A stretch of 64,000 bases of DNA from Chrysaora quinquecirrha (Eukaryota > Cnidaria > Scyphozoa > Semaeostomeae > Pelagiidae): positions 4,967,115 to 5,031,114 of the forward strand of contig JACTAT010000006.1 in assembly GCA_014526335.1 (NCBI GenBank), in the 5' to 3' direction. The notes beneath the pieces were generated by a model. That model did not search any database and had not been told where the DNA came from. It was given only the letters and a program-made list of their open reading frames with translations. Shown here piece by piece: positions 25,101 through 38,226 of this stretch. The translations under genes and the position numbers were made by a program. How positions within the stretch are numbered: the first letter of the stretch is position 1; every line of letters begins with the position of its first letter.

Positions 25101-28100
25101 TGGCAAATCACATTTCGGATGCAATTTCAAATAGACCCAGATTTTTAAGAAATTATAGACATCAACTTCGACCTGCATGACTACAAAATCAGTAGACAGT
25201 AACACTTGTTCAAGCACATCTTGATTGATTTCCCTAGCAACAGCTGGTGTGCGACAGAGTAGTAAATTTCTCTCTATCCACTGAAAACATCTAGAAAAAA
25301 ACACATAGTGACTTGTGTTAACTACAAAGACAAATCCAAAATGTCATGCATGCACAATGTGCAATGATATGGGCTGCCACAGATTTGAGCCCTGGGCAGA
25401 GGGGTACTTTTATTTTTGGTACAGGTATGTGCCACCTATATGGTTGGATTTCTGGCCCTGACAGTCTCTAAACATGCTGGGTTAGAAATCAAAGAAAACT
25501 AAAAAAATCACTTTATTTTGGTTAGAATAGTGTTGATATCAGATTGAAGATGTTCATATTACAAAGCTTTATTATTGTCATATTATGCTTCTTATAGCCC
25601 ACAATTAAGGGGCTGTGTACATTAAAAATGGGTGGGTCAGTAAAATCTTGGTGGCACATCTCCCTCCATAAGTCATAACCATAAGCCATGTATCCCTTGG
25701 GATTTTAGCCAAAGAGATAAAAGATCTTAGGAGCAGTCTTTTGCTGATCATACTTAAGGCTTTGGTACAGCAAGCAAAGCAAGAAAAAATAGTATTTTGT
25801 GACCACACAATTAGTGGCATCAGACAGTACCCCGTTCAACAATCCTTGCTGCCCCATATCAAGCAAAATCAACAAAAGGCAACCAATTTATTATAAAACA
25901 TGCAATGGAAAATTTGATTCTGATAAAAATACTTCATTTCAATGTCCATGAGAGCATAAGTACAAGCAGCTTGATGATATTTGCACACAGTTGTAGCAGA
26001 TAGTGTTTCCATCATGACATCCTGGCATACAGCAAGCAAACCAGTTAGATCCAACAGTCTAGCTGCTGCTAACGTTGGGATGACATGTTCACGTAAAGTA
26101 TCAACATTAACTTCATCACTGTATAAGCTGCCAAAGGCTATATCAAGAGCTGTAGAAGAAAATTTAAGTTATGAATAGAAAATGTCACGACACGATACAA
26201 GACAGAAGAACAAGCCATCACCACACTAGTGAATACGCACTACCGTGATGGGTTATTATGCTTGATTAGGTGGTTTTTTTTGTGCATGCATAATGTGGTG
26301 GATTCAAGTCAGATCAACAAGGTGTGAAAAACACAAAACAGACCTCCTAAGGAGCTCAGATTTTTTGCAATCTCTGTAGCACTTGAGAATCTTGATGGAA
26401 CTACTTGGAATCCCATAAAAGACATATTCTGCCCTCAGGCTTTTTGGGTCTCAAAAGATTCTACTCACATGTGCAAAACAACACCTAATATTTGGGTTTT
26501 TGTGGAAACTTGTAATGTTTTGATAGGGCTCTTAGAGGTATGGATTTTATAAGGCTGAATGGATATTTTCAAGTTATTGAGTGATGCTCTCAAGCCCTCA
26601 TTACTTTCACTAATGCAAAATGTTTCTTTTCAAGCTAACACTATTTGTCAAAGAAGACAATCAATCCACAAACAAACATAAAAGGGAAAGCTAGAGGTGA
26701 AAACCAATAAAGATCTTGCCACTGTTTTGAGTTACAAAAAGCTGTTGTAAAAGGGAGAAGAGCTTCGAGTTTTGGAAAATATATTCAGCCTAAACGCAGA
26801 ATTGCAAATGTAAATATAAATGCATAGTAAGTTTTCGAGATGCTTCAGCCAACCTCTAATTCGGCAAACAACAATTTCAGCCCACTTTGCTGGACGATTT
26901 GCTCCATATGGTTAAAAGAATACATGGAAAGTTACCTCTTTTATCAACAGTTTCATCAGGGATTTCAATAGCAACGGTTGACTGGCCACTTTCTAACCAT
27001 TGTCCTTTTAGCATTCCTCTAAAGTAGCCAGACTAGAATACAATAAAGTAATATATAATACTTTGAGAATCTTTTAACAAAACCAATGCAAATATGCAAT
27101 AGCCAATGAAAGCACTTCACTGTGCACACTTTGGTCCCTATTCTGTGCTTTGGTGTACCATTTTGCAATGTAATACTAAGTACAACACACCAGAAAAACA
27201 CAGAATTCAATTGTACATCAGTTTTTCCTTCTCACTTTTAACGAAATGCTAATGATAATGCAAGCTGAACATTCTTAATCAGCCTTCTCAGAGTGTACTT
27301 ATTGTTTGATAATGCCTGCTGTATAATTGCAGAGAAAAAGAAAAATTAGCACCGGGGATGGGAATTATTTCCCACCTTTAAGAAGAGGTTAAAATATAAT
27401 TAAAGCAACACAAACATTGAGGGGAGAGTAAAACCACAAAAATAAGTCATTGATACAATTCTCACCTGGCAAAGGTAAACCTTATGTAATTTCCATTGAT
27501 GACCTTGGAAAAAAAACAAAAAACTTATAGATGGTATGTGTTTCTGCCCGAGGAGCATTTCACTCATTAAAAAGCTTACAAGATAACTGTTAATACAAAA
27601 GGATTTCAAAATTGCGATAAAAAGCAGAAACATTTTTGGGCACACTTAAAAGTTTTTTCATCTGACTCTTCTCAGAGTATGAACATCAGAAACATACCAA
27701 AATAATAGATTAAGGCAGAATTTATACCCAGATGCAACTCGAAATGCACCAATATGAAAGAAAAGCTGAATTGGCATTATGTTTTGAACACCAATCAGTT
27801 TTAGGCAGGAAGAACAATGAAAATTAATTGAAGTTGCCACAGTGCCAACTCACCACAGTCAAGTTGCTGCACATCTAGTGAACTTGCCTCTAGAAAAGAC
27901 AACTCCCCACATGTAACTAAACAAGTCAACTCTATCAGCGTGATAAGTGAGGGTTTTGGGGCAGCCCTCACTACCCTTTAATATATCTCGGAAACACCTT
28001 CTGGAAAGTTTTTGATGAAGAAAAACATCTCAAATTTTTTAAATTTTTATTTCGAACTGAGGCAAGTTGTGCACCAAGGTGTGCTGAGTTGACCAGAACA

Positions 28101-29604
28101 CAGTGGCGACTTGACCTGAATTGTGTGCCAACTTGTTCCTTCGCGAGTTGGCAGTGTGGCGAGTTAACCAGAAACCCAAAAAACCCTCACCTAATGCATA
28201 GATAGAAATATCACTGTTTTCTCCTTCAAGGAATAGTACATTGTAAATGTATTCTGATGTTGTCCTCAATCTTTTCCTGAAAAATATTAACAATTTAAGA
28301 AAATTTGAACATATATTTCTACATTAGCAGAGATAGCTTAGTAGATAATTATCATTTTGGGCTCTGCCCCTAAACCCCAATTGATCACACTGGTGATAGT
28401 TTTAGTGGCAAAAAAAGTGATAAATAGCAAATGATTCAGCTGGGTGATACAGTACAACTAAGAATGTTGGGCAAAAAGACCAGCTTGGGTGAAGCAGAGG
28501 TTAGGCAAATCAACCTGATACAGAAATTTTGATCAAACGCAATTGGATTATTCATCTTATACTAAGATAGTCATAACCTCCATGAATGTAGTACATGGAA
28601 ACAAGGGGCACAGTTACACAAAATGGAAGCCAATAACAGGGGGCCAAACATTCCAGCTGGTAACTCATACTTTTGTATGCTTCACGTAAAAATCAGGGAC
28701 GAATCAGGTGGGAACAGATTGCCTTTTGAACAAATTGGGGCAAATTGGGTATTTTTTTAAAACAACAAAATTTTGATTGCAAAATCATATGAAGTACCAA
28801 CATTTAGTCTGGGTGCAAAGTTTTGCTTTCTCAGCCCTTGTATTATCAATTTTATAAGCGTTCAAAGTTTACAATTTTATAAAGCATTAGACCAAATAGG
28901 GTAAAATTTTCACCAACTTTCATTTTTTGCCACCAAAGCCCTTATAGAATCAGGAGCTTGGTATGCTCATAAAATTTAATCACAAGTGCTAGAGTAGTGA
29001 ATATTTTTTACAAAGACAAAGTTTTGGATGCTTTGGGGGATTTTTCACATAAAAAACCCAATAGGCACCATATCTTGTGATTTTGACAAATTTCAATGCT
29101 GTTGGCCCTTGAAATAATATTATACTTATAGTCTATATATCTAGTCTGTACAAGTTTTACAAATTGTAAAACCTAATTCAGGTATTTTTGCAGTGATTTC
29201 TAGATTTTCCGGTTCTTTTGAGGAATTTGGCTCTCAACAAACAGGTTATCACGGATTCAAGCGGCACCGGATGCCTGGTGGCTCACTGGCTAATAGCATC
29301 ATTTCTATTCCATTATCGTGCGATTTGTTGAAATGGAGCCCGGGCACGGCACCAGACATTGAACTTTTACTTTTAGGCCCGTTTTTCATGCCCAAAGCTT
29401 CTCATGAAAATTATTAATTAACGCAAACCTTTCAGGGCTGTGCGAATTTTCGACCTCTTCATCAGAGTGGCATCCGGTCATTTCTTCGGCGTGGGCTCGC
29501 TTTGACCCAACTTTGCTTCCATCTGATGATTCACATTCTGTCGCCGTTTTTGCCGTCTTCACCCGTCTTATACCTGAAATAATCTTACTTGATTTGTTTC
29601 CCAT
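13128..29604 (-). CDS. GMCL1: Germ cell-less protein (GMCL1), 9 exons
   Basis: BTB-BACK protein; the family acts as a Cullin-3 substrate adaptor at the nuclear envelope and is linked to germ-cell specification. Exons on the minus strand: 29604-29429, 28276-28191, 27503-27466, 27032-26936, 26149-25933, 25290-24905, 24116-23971, 23614-23463, 13317-13128; all junctions are GT-AG and keep frame (about 495 residues, as in vertebrates). The N-terminus MGNKSSK resembles the family's MGSLSS start, followed by an acidic/basic linker. Exons 2-5 form the BTB fold (GENSDISIYALG, HKVYLCQ, SGYFRGML, IAFGSLYSDE). Exon 6 is the BACK region (DFVVMQVEVDVY). Exons 7-9 carry the C-terminal part (EEQWNRML, YCWRWTGF, then LFTTTDTGAII) and end in TGA at 13130-13128. 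The last intron (13318-23462) contains the foldback element. No frame break seen. It lies downstream of NOL6 on the same strand. Confidence 0.92.
13380..13616. repeat. GAT-rich degenerate microsatellite (left flank of foldback element)
   Basis: GATGAT and ATGATG motifs predominate on the plus strand in this part of the GMCL1 last intron. The same strand bias is seen on the far side of the foldback element, so the element appears to have split one pre-existing GAT-rich tract. Confidence 0.75.
13617..13624. repeat. Left target-site duplication TATTGATG
   Basis: The octamer TATTGATG directly abuts the left terminus GGCAGAGCATCC of the foldback element. The identical octamer directly abuts the right terminus at 22771-22778. 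Confidence 0.7.
13815..16160. repeat. 98-bp tandem array, left arm (24 units)
   Basis: The landmark GTGACCCAACCTATG recurs 24 times at exact 98-bp steps. Each unit contains CAGATGTCTTCTTGAATA and a TATA-rich half with GTATATACCCGTATATAG. Units differ at a few diagnostic sites (for example ATGGACGTA, ATGAATGTA or ATGGATGTA; AATATGG, AATAGGG or AATATAG). Because 98 is not a multiple of three, the ~64-residue ORFs spanning unit pairs are chance by-products. Confidence 0.97.
16161..17195. repeat. Inner non-tandem part of left foldback arm
   Basis: About 1 kb that is mirrored at 18709-19739 with few differences. It contains a three-fold degenerate sub-repeat (AGCCCAAATTG-like segments with GATACGTA and CGATGAGATATAGCCCC on one strand, near 16200, 16370 and 16520). 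An 88-residue ORF (16906-16640) recurs in the other arm with two changes but has no recognised family. Confidence 0.85.
17196..18708. other. Unpaired spacer of the foldback element
   Basis: About 1.5 kb of sequence that is not mirrored; it would form the loop. ORFs here are short (about 108 residues or less) and lack motifs. The 108-residue ORF at 17113-17439 begins in the arm and is of repeat type. It also holds repeated AAGTTTCTTA motifs near 18320-18400 and 18540-18630. No transposase or other gene recognised. Confidence 0.7.
19740..22580. repeat. 98-bp tandem array, right arm (29 units)
   Basis: The same 98-bp unit as the left arm in inverted orientation; CATAGGTTGGGTCAC recurs at 98-bp steps over 29 units. 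One unit near 22190 has an altered junction (GCATGGGATATGCAAC). The same diagnostic variants seen in the left array occur here, in a different order. Confidence 0.97.
22771..22778. repeat. Right target-site duplication TATTGATG
   Basis: Exact copy of the octamer at 13617-13624, immediately outside the right terminus of the foldback element. Confidence 0.7.
22779..23280. repeat. GAT-rich degenerate microsatellite (right flank)
   Basis: Dense GATGAT and AATGATG runs on the plus strand, continuing the theme seen left of the foldback element. ORFs across it encode Asp/Met- or Ser/His-rich low complexity and are not genes. Confidence 0.85.
23335..23455. repeat. Dispersed repeat, partial copy (family also at 34686 and 35408)
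   Basis: Contains AATGTTTGAC, GCCAAACGGTCAAACATTG and AACAATGTTTAATTGTTAGGCC, shared with the longer copies near 34686-34925 and 35408-35665. It lies directly beside exon 8 of GMCL1, and its last bases adjoin the splice donor at 23462. Confidence 0.65.
24237..24640. mobile_element. tRNA-like SINE copies in foldback arrangement
   Basis: On the minus strand, about 24345-24255 carries a tRNA-like segment with an intact B-box-like GGTTCGAATCCC and a CTTGTTGTCCAGAAGG arm. A second copy lies on the plus strand at about 24490-24565, with the B box disrupted. GTGGGCTACCACAATTG at 24237 pairs with ATTGTGGTAGCCCAC near 24340. The ~60-bp segment following it (TGTGATGAATAAATATCC and onward) is directly repeated near 24590-24636. 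This suggests a tRNA-derived SINE that inserted or duplicated in inverted orientation inside a GMCL1 intron. Confidence 0.6.
27605..27700. repeat. Dispersed ~90-bp repeat, copy 1
   Basis: Shares TTCAAAATTGCGAT, CATCTGAC and TCTCAGAGTATGAAC plus CAGAAACA with a copy at about 30285-30375. A fragment of the same sequence appears inverted near 51795-51830. The first two lie in an intron of GMCL1 and just upstream of it. Confidence 0.7.
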
Positions 29605-30477
29605 ACTTTCTTCAGTAAAAGGTACCGATTTTAACCACTTGAGTTACTTTTATATTGCCGAAAACGACAACAAATCTAGGACAACTCCATGCTTTTGAGG
29701 CCCTTCTTGGTTACACAACACAGCGTCCTGAACTTCACAAGAAAATGAAAGCCATCCTTGCCAGCAAGAAGTTTACTTTCAATGTCAATCAAAACATAAA
29801 GTATTTCGTTTCAGCTTTATGTGTGTCTCTGATGCAATCCATTGCTTATATTTTGTGAAAATCGTTTAGTTTTTGAAGTTTGAGTTAGATTATTGCACCG
29901 TCATTTGAAATCCTCCCACAGCTGCTATGTGTTCACGTCGAAAATGACGCTGCTATTGTTTCCAGTTCAGCAAGTTTTATTAACCTCGCTCTGAAAGTGA
30001 GACGCATAATTTCGAATTTCAAATTTCAAAACACAGTAGCGTTATCGGGGAAAATGATGGGGAGGGGGACGCGGAGGGTAAAATTTAGCTTGGGTAAAAT
30101 TAGTAAAGTAAAATTAGTAAAATTAGTAAAATTTATTTTGGAGAAGTTTCACTGTAGGTCTTTCTGGCTTGCACAGGCTTCCCACTCTTCCCACCTTTCC
30201 CACTTGCTGGGCCATGCCTTCAGCCCGTTTTCATGTTCCAGTGGAAACGGGTACACAACAGTCTTTTGAGTTGTACAAAACTTCAAAATTGCGATGAACA
30301 GCGGAATCATTTTCGGGCATACTTGAAAGCTTTTTTTCGTCTGACACTTCTCAGAGTATGAACGTCAGAAACACAACACAACACAGCGATTTTAGCTTTT
30401 ACAATGTCATGTTAACTCTAAATTCATTAAAATATATCAAATTCCCGTAAAAAAGAAATAAATAATGTTTTGTAAAA
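29605..30477. other. NOL6-GMCL1 intergenic spacer
   Basis: About 870 bp between the NOL6 stop codon and the GMCL1 start codon, both on the minus strand. It must hold the NOL6 3' end and the GMCL1 promoter. I could not identify a TATA box or a canonical minus-strand AATAAA close to the NOL6 stop. Confidence 0.5.
30285..30375. repeat. Dispersed ~90-bp repeat, copy 2
   Basis: Second copy of the repeat at 27605-27700, in the spacer between the NOL6 stop and the GMCL1 start. Confidence 0.7.
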
Positions 30478-33400
30478 TCATTTTAGAGTCTGGACATCAG
30501 TTACAAGTCCTCTACCAAGTACTTGAAAGTCAGATAAGATGGCCGTTGTGTTTGGAAGCATAAATGAATCATTCGAGGTTTCCATCTGAAAGACAATAAA
30601 ACAAATTTTGTCCGTCAAAATCAATCATTTTTCCAACCCTTGGCCTGAATTAACCAATGGCTGTATCAATAAACAAAACTCTTGTTGTAACTTATCCCAG
30701 CAACAGAAAATCCTCAATTGCCTGAAGTGTGCATAAAGTTTGTGCACATGCTTCATTTATCAATGAAATTCATTACAGCATATTTTTGTGAAGATGAAAT
30801 ATGAAAACTAATCCTTTTACTCACAAAAGTGCATGTACACAGAAAGTATATTGACAAAATTTCATTGGCCTTCAAGGTAAGGCTGTGAAATAAAAACAAT
30901 TTCTAAAGCGGGTTCCTTTTCGTCTGGACACCTTGTATTGACAAGCGTCCCCCCGTCTATTTGGCACTGAAGAGTGCAATAGCACAACGAGAACATAACC
31001 TCAATAAGCAAGGGATAGCAGTCATACCTTCTTACTGGTTTTTCGAGATACAGCTGGTATCTTATATTTTGCATCGAGAATCTATAATGCGAAAGAGAAA
31101 AACGAAAATTAAAGCAAAGTAAACAACTCATTAGAACTAAAAAGGAAAGTGAAAGTGTTTACAATGATGCATTTTTCAATTAGATGCTCTGTTGCAGTAA
31201 CGTTACCGTGTCCTTCAGAATAAGGAAACTAATTTTCGTTGCACGCATTCTTTTGTTTTTGTTATTAATAACCCACTTCAAACTATGCAGGAAGACCTAA
31301 GTGTTCAAAGACCCACGCTGCGTTGGCTATTGATCTATATATCCATCTGTATACCAATTAATGCAAACTTCAACAAGCTGAAGGTTACTGCATATAACAA
31401 AAAATGAGAAAAAGAGAAAATAAAGGAAATGAGATGATGTACCCCTCTGAGTAGGAAATTTTTTAGACAGGCAATACAGCATTTCCCTTTCTATTTAGGC
31501 GTGGAAAGGCAGTGTTTTGGATCGATCCACTTTGGAGGCTATTTATCATGGGCTAGCCTTAACTTCTACCTGAAATTTTGCAGCTATATGATATATGTAG
31601 GTTCTTCCAAAAGTGGCTCCCTATAATAGTCTAAACAACAAGGGTTACTTTAGGAACGGACTTCAAAGGATAGGTCCACTCAGAATTCCAATTCCGATAT
31701 ACAATCATTAGCAAAGGCAGGTTAGAAAACTCTGGGTATACCAAACTGAACCCGGGTTTCATATTGCCGAACAACCGGGCCAACACATCAATGTTGCTGA
31801 CATCGATGAAAATATTGGCCAGCATTTTTAAACATATTTAAAAATGTTGGCCAACATTTTTTCGTCACCATGTTGTATATTAGATCAACATCTATAGTAA
31901 ACCGTACCAACGCATTGGCCAGCAACTATTGGCGGCGGTGCTGGCCAACATATGTCATGAATTAAGGGTCAACGGCTCGAGAGAATATAATGCACATGCA
32001 TGGACATTACGTAATAGCTACTACTCTACCTTGAAAGGCTGTGGAATAAAAGATGAGGGTTTCCAAACAACTCCAATGACGAGTGATCCAAATTTATCGT
32101 AGAAAAACAAAGCGACATCTGAGAAAGCAGACTATAGGGGAAAAAATAAAAAAACTGCAAACAGAAACAATTCTAAACCGCTAATATGACGAAAACTTAA
32201 TCACTGCCAGGTGTTTTCTCAACCTTTCGACGAAGGAGAGCATACGTTTAATGCTGGTGCTTTTCGCGTGGCCTAATCCAGCTGGCTTATGGTTTCAAAG
32301 CTCAGACAGGTCGGGGTTTGAGCCCCAGCTACGATAGCATCAGAGCAAGGGTCGAGGTCTCGATTAGTTAACCTACTACTGAGATCCTAGCTACTGGCAC
32401 AAAATACGCCACTTCATCTTCACTGTTGGTGTTATATGTCATGCTATTTTTCTTCAAGATGTTCACTTTACAGCTAATAGGCGGTTAATAAGGAGGAAAA
32501 AATTTGAAGTTACCCTGAGCTCCATTAGATACTTTTGTACAGGATCAAAATCCACCACAGGCATTGACACATCTAGTAGTGATTTCTGCTTTGGTGGTTT
32601 CACAAGAACAGTCGAGTCGACAGCTTGGTAATGACGAGGCAACTGATGTGGATTTAAGTGGATGAGAACATCGTAATCTTCCAGCGGTGGACGAAATATT
32701 TGCTGGTGGAAAAGCAGAGCGTGTTAGAGAATTTTGCGAAAAGAAAAGAAGATATTACAATAATCAACAAAATATGACAATATTTGATGGCGTATTCTGG
32801 TGTCTACATGAACAACACTTGCCCCTAGACAAAGTTGGTAGGATGTCAGAGATGTCAGAGAGTAGACACCCCAGAAAGTATTCATGGCTCCTGGGGTATT
32901 CCTTAATTTAACTTGAAAGTATGTGCTCCAGAATAGTTATATCTTTCTTGAAATATTCCGTACAACAGGGTCCAATTTTCGCCTAAAAGACCACACTACC
33001 TAAGTGTAAAACGAGTTTCCTTGAATTGGTAAACAAAATGCAAATCCAAAACAAAAAAATTAGTGATTTCTAGCAGATATCTTTTATCCCACAATGGGTG
33101 AATGTGAAAAAACTCGGGAGCACATATCTGTGTGCATTTGTCGGACAAGTACCACCGTATTTTAGGCAAAAGCTGCACAAAGACAGATCTGGCGTTCCAG
33201 GGTCCATCATTAGCAATATTTTGCTGCCTGCACCGTTGAGCTCTTACCCTATCATTGGGTAACTTTTCTTACTTGTTATTGCAAAAGCGCTTCGGAGTTT
33301 GAACTTCACACGAAGACACGCAAATGATTGCACACCAGATCGTCTTTCTCGCCTCACCACGGCCAACCTTTTAAGGGTACTTCATAGGAGTAAAAGATTG

Positions 33401-36400
33401 AATTAGAAGCATTAACAATACCTTAATCATATTTTCTTTGCAATTGTGTATTTCTGATTCCAATGTGTTTCTTGATAGCTCAGCTAACGTAACGAGTCGA
33501 CGAAGAACCTGCAAGTATGAGATAATTGCTTTCAGGCTCTTGTGAAACAAGCGAAGGATGCTTAGTAAAGCCGAAATATATACCCACTGCACAAGTTCCA
33601 CTACTTCGCTCGATGATGTTTTTGTATCTTTTTACAATCGCTCTGTTGGAGTGACAAATCAAAAGTAGAGGAATGCTAACTAGCGACTCATGTAGTGAGT
33701 CTATAGCTGTAACACACAAGCAAAATGGGATTCTTATTATGGATATTCGAAGGGAATTCTGGGAATGATTTCCAAGGTGACAGAAATTCAACAAAGTCAA
33801 TTGCGTTGGTTTGGTTCGAATCCTCGAATCCTTTAATTTCTTGTATCTATTGTAGAAAACCCATGTTTCCACAATTGATTGACTATGTTTTAAATCAAAT
33901 CCAGCTTCATACTATGCCCCTGTTTAATAAACTGTTAAAATTGAAAAATAATATAAATATTTGATTCTTTCAGGGGGGTTTAAGAATCTGCTTTACCTGA
34001 TGCGTTATACTGTCTTTTGTCCAAATAGAATTATCTTTGTCATACGGAGTCGCAATAAACATAGGTGGGAGCTGTTGCCTATTTTCTGAAAATGATTCTC
34101 GTATCTTGGTGTAGTCTTCAACTAAAAGGAGAGGGTTATCAGTCATTTAAGAGAGGAGTGCGACAATAAATCAACAAAGATAGGCAAACAACTCAATGAA
34201 CAGGCAGAAATAATCAGTTTGAATACATAAAGGTAGCAGTTATGAACTAGCCCTTTCTGGGGGTTTAATGGCCCGGGAGTATGCTGGTATTCATTTGAAA
34301 CCCCAAAGAATTCTTACAATTAAGAAATTTATAAAATGTCCCTTGTCACATACCAGGAAATACCAAATTCACAAAACTGAAGCTAAATCTTAAGTTGCTT
34401 GCTATTTAGTTGAATGTTTATTTTGTCTTAGCATCAGGAAGAGGGGACGTTCGCTAGACTTATTACATGAGTCCTATGAGTCCCTCTCTTCGCAAACAGC
34501 AACAACAACAACAACTAAGAACAGCTGTTTGCCAGTTTGAGCAGTTTTGAGGTCGGTGGTTTCTAGCCATTTGCGATAACTAGGACTCGTGTAATAAGTC
34601 TAGACGTTCGCCTCAAAACCAGCGAACTGGACCGACCCGAGGTTGGAACATAGATACTGAATTTTAATGAGATTGATGGATACTTAGGCCCTGGCCAAAC
34701 GAAAAAACATTTTTGGTTAAACAAAAGAAATTTGCTTGTCCAATAAAATGTTTGATAGTTTGGTCACATAACAAAACATAGCTCAACCAACAATTGTTCA
34801 AAAACATTGCCAAGCATGTTCCGTTTGTCAGGCAATATTTTGCGACGTGGCCAAGCCGGCAAACATTGTTTGTAAGCATATCTCAAATGTTTGACCAACA
34901 ATGTTTGAAGGTTTTGCCAAGGCCGTACTTCATCGACAAGCAAAACATTATGGTTTCATAAACTTGAATATTTATACCACAATACCATGGAATTGAGAAT
35001 ACAACACTTGGATAATTACCTTTCATGCTGTCGTTAAGATCAACCACTATGGGATTTGCTTGCCAGTCATGGGTTTGTAGCATTGTTAGGAAACGCAAGA
35101 AGCCATTTGTTTGCGAGCTGAAACAAATATTAATAATTGAAAGCTAGTAACAAGAAATAAACAAACAAACAATTTAACAACAAACAAACAAACAATCAAA
35201 TCAACAAAAAACAAACATACAATAAAAACAACCCATAAGCAAAACAATCCAAAGATCAAGAAGAGACAAACAAGCAATAAAACAGACAAAATTCAAGGAC
35301 AAAAACTATTATGGATAAAAAGCCTGATGCTTAAATACGTTATCTGTCTTTGTCGTAAGAATGTACAAATGATAGATAGATTCTAAATTCAGAAAAATCC
35401 CACAGAAGAGATAGGCCGTAGTCAAATGATTAAGCATTGTTTATCAAACATTGGATATTTTACCGTTTTGCAACGTCACAAAACAATGGCATACATTTAT
35501 TGCTAGATGCAAGCATAAAATGTTTTGAAGTTTTCAAAACAATTGCTAAGCGTAATTTGCTTGTGAAGAAATATTTTGTGACATGGTAAAACGGTCAAAC
35601 TTTATTTGTTAAGCCGCCAATCTCAAATTTTTGGCCAACAATGTTTGATCGTTTGGCCAGAGCCTCAACATCTATCATGATAAATCTTTACTCGAAGTGA
35701 GAAGAAGGATGAGGCAAGCACAGCATCGCAAAAAACGACCACTGTTGTTCTGCTAGTGAACACAGTTTTTACCTTGGTGGCCTGTACGGTGCAGGTGAGA
35801 TGAATAAAGAAGCAACTAATAACTCCACCACTTCATCGCAAACGTAATCACTCAGCATTTGTGATGATATCCATCTCTTTGCGAGCCTTGTTGTAAGTCC
35901 ATAAATGGGGAATCTCTGATGTACACTGGAAAATTGAAGCAAAACAAATCTGATGAGTATAGCAAAATGACAATATTGATTTGGGTAGGCAGAACGCCAA
36001 AGGGCAATTAAATATCGTATCGTTCGCTGGGGTTTCTACTTTTCATAAGAATCTGTTGCAAGTTCTTTTGTTTCAACTTGAATGTCGAAAAAATGAAGCG
36101 CAAAACGTTACAACGATACGTTGAAGGTGCTGTGGCGTCGTGGTGTGATCCAGCTGGCTCGTGAAGCCAGAAAGCCAGTGTGGTCAGGGTTCGAGCCCAG
36201 CCACGGTAGCGTCACGACTATAGGGTCGAGGTTTAGATTAGTGAACCTACTACTGAGATCCTAGCGACTGGCGCTAAACCACCATTTCAACTTCACCTTA
36301 ACCTGCACTACAAACTAACGTGAGAAGTGTCAATAAATGCAGAACTAGTCAGTTAATGGAGTTATACTCATTTCAATGGTTACAGCCAAAGTATTTCAGA

Positions 36401-38190
36401 TATACGCAATTTTTGCTAAGAAACTAAAGGCTGTCCTATTAGCTACTGAGTCCTACAATGTCTCAGATTTAAGTAGCATCTTAGTTTCTTCAAAGTTTCT
36501 TAAATGTCGTTATTTGGGAAAAGGCAATTGTATGGGAATGAAGTTTTAAACCAATTAATCGATCGTATTTGAATGCTTGTTGATTTCCAATTTGCCTGCG
36601 TGCCACAAAAACACTATTGCAGACCAAACGATGAAAATTAAAGACAGTATTCCATGACGAAAATGTTATAGAAAAAGCCTTAGAATAATTCAGTAATTTT
36701 TTGGAGATTCGATAGCTTTTGGCCGTTCGAGAGTTTGGGCTCCTTATAAAGAGATTATTAAAGAAATACATGTACACTACATGATGCATTTGAAATACAA
36801 TTGACAAAGGATATGTTAATTATGATAAAAAAAGAAAAACTAACCTATATATCATTGTAGTGTGTAAAGGACGTTTCACCATATCAACATCTATTTTATG
36901 TGCTTTTAAATCATGTTCTTTTTTCATGGCACCAGTTTCATTCGATTGCTGATGTAGAATCATTTCTCGATGATGGAAGATACGTAATCTGAACACGTAT
37001 CCTTTCTGCAAATTCAAATACAAAATACATTATTGATTAAAATAAGTTTAATAACTTTGCACCTTGCAGTCTAAATTAAAAAAAACACAGAAAATTCACC
37101 TTAAGGACATCGACATGGTCAGTATTCGCCATGGCAACCAATGCGCAATTCGCTTTCAGCAGTGAGGCCAACTTCAAGTAAAATGCGGCTTTCATGTACT
37201 GAATAGCCTCGATATCATCGGGCCATTTTCCACTGCCTTCAAACTGTAACATAGCTGCAAAATAGAAACGATAGAATAAACATTTTGACAAGCGATGATT
37301 GGCTTGAAGCTGTATTCTAGGCAGCAGAAATCAATCGAAGAAAGCCTCTTGTTGTTATGACAAGGACAACTGAAGCAAACCAGGATGCAACTTGAACTGA
37401 AGAACTTTGACTTTCTCTAGGAAATATTGACTTAAGGCAATGTAAACTTTGGATAATGAAATAGCAAAGTGAAAACGTGGTCTTAATTCAAAAATCAATA
37501 GTTACCTTCGATAGCAGGACACCACGAAGAATGTTTTTCATTTGAAGGGAAGATAAAGCCCTTTTTAGATTCTTTATTTTGTATTAAGTGTGATGAAGGT
37601 CGAGGAGGAAAAACCTACGATGCAATAAAATTGAAAGACTACAGTATAGATTTTATAAAGACTTTAGACTTGTGCAAATCAAGCAACTATGAAATATATA
37701 CTTTCACTTTTTGCCTCTCCATAGTTTTTTCTTTTAACAAATATTACAACATGTTCTTCATCTAAATTAGAACATTCAATAAATATATATACATGTGTCC
37801 AAAACAATGGGCTGATGAATAGAGAATCAAAGGGGCGTGCTCGATAAAGAATGATTTCCAACAGGTCGCACTCCAACGTTGCTCCCTAAATAAAATGCCT
37901 GTGTAAAAATTTATCTGAATTTAGAGAGCAATTTCCAGATTTATTAGGGGTTGTCCATTCTCCACTCCTCGAAGCACCCACTAGCCATAGACTTATTCAA
38001 CGGGTCGAAGTTTTCGCTTCTCAGACCACCATTTTGATATAGATAGGTCGCTCACTCTGAGCATTAGGACATCCAGTTCAATTTATTCATGTAAATGTTT
38101 GTTGCTTTTACTAAGACCGCTGATGCTGTATAGTTCTGAGCGAAGAGTGGCACTTATGTAATGAGTCTACAGTAGACAAACTCCTAATGA

Positions 38191-38226
<36 letters not shown>
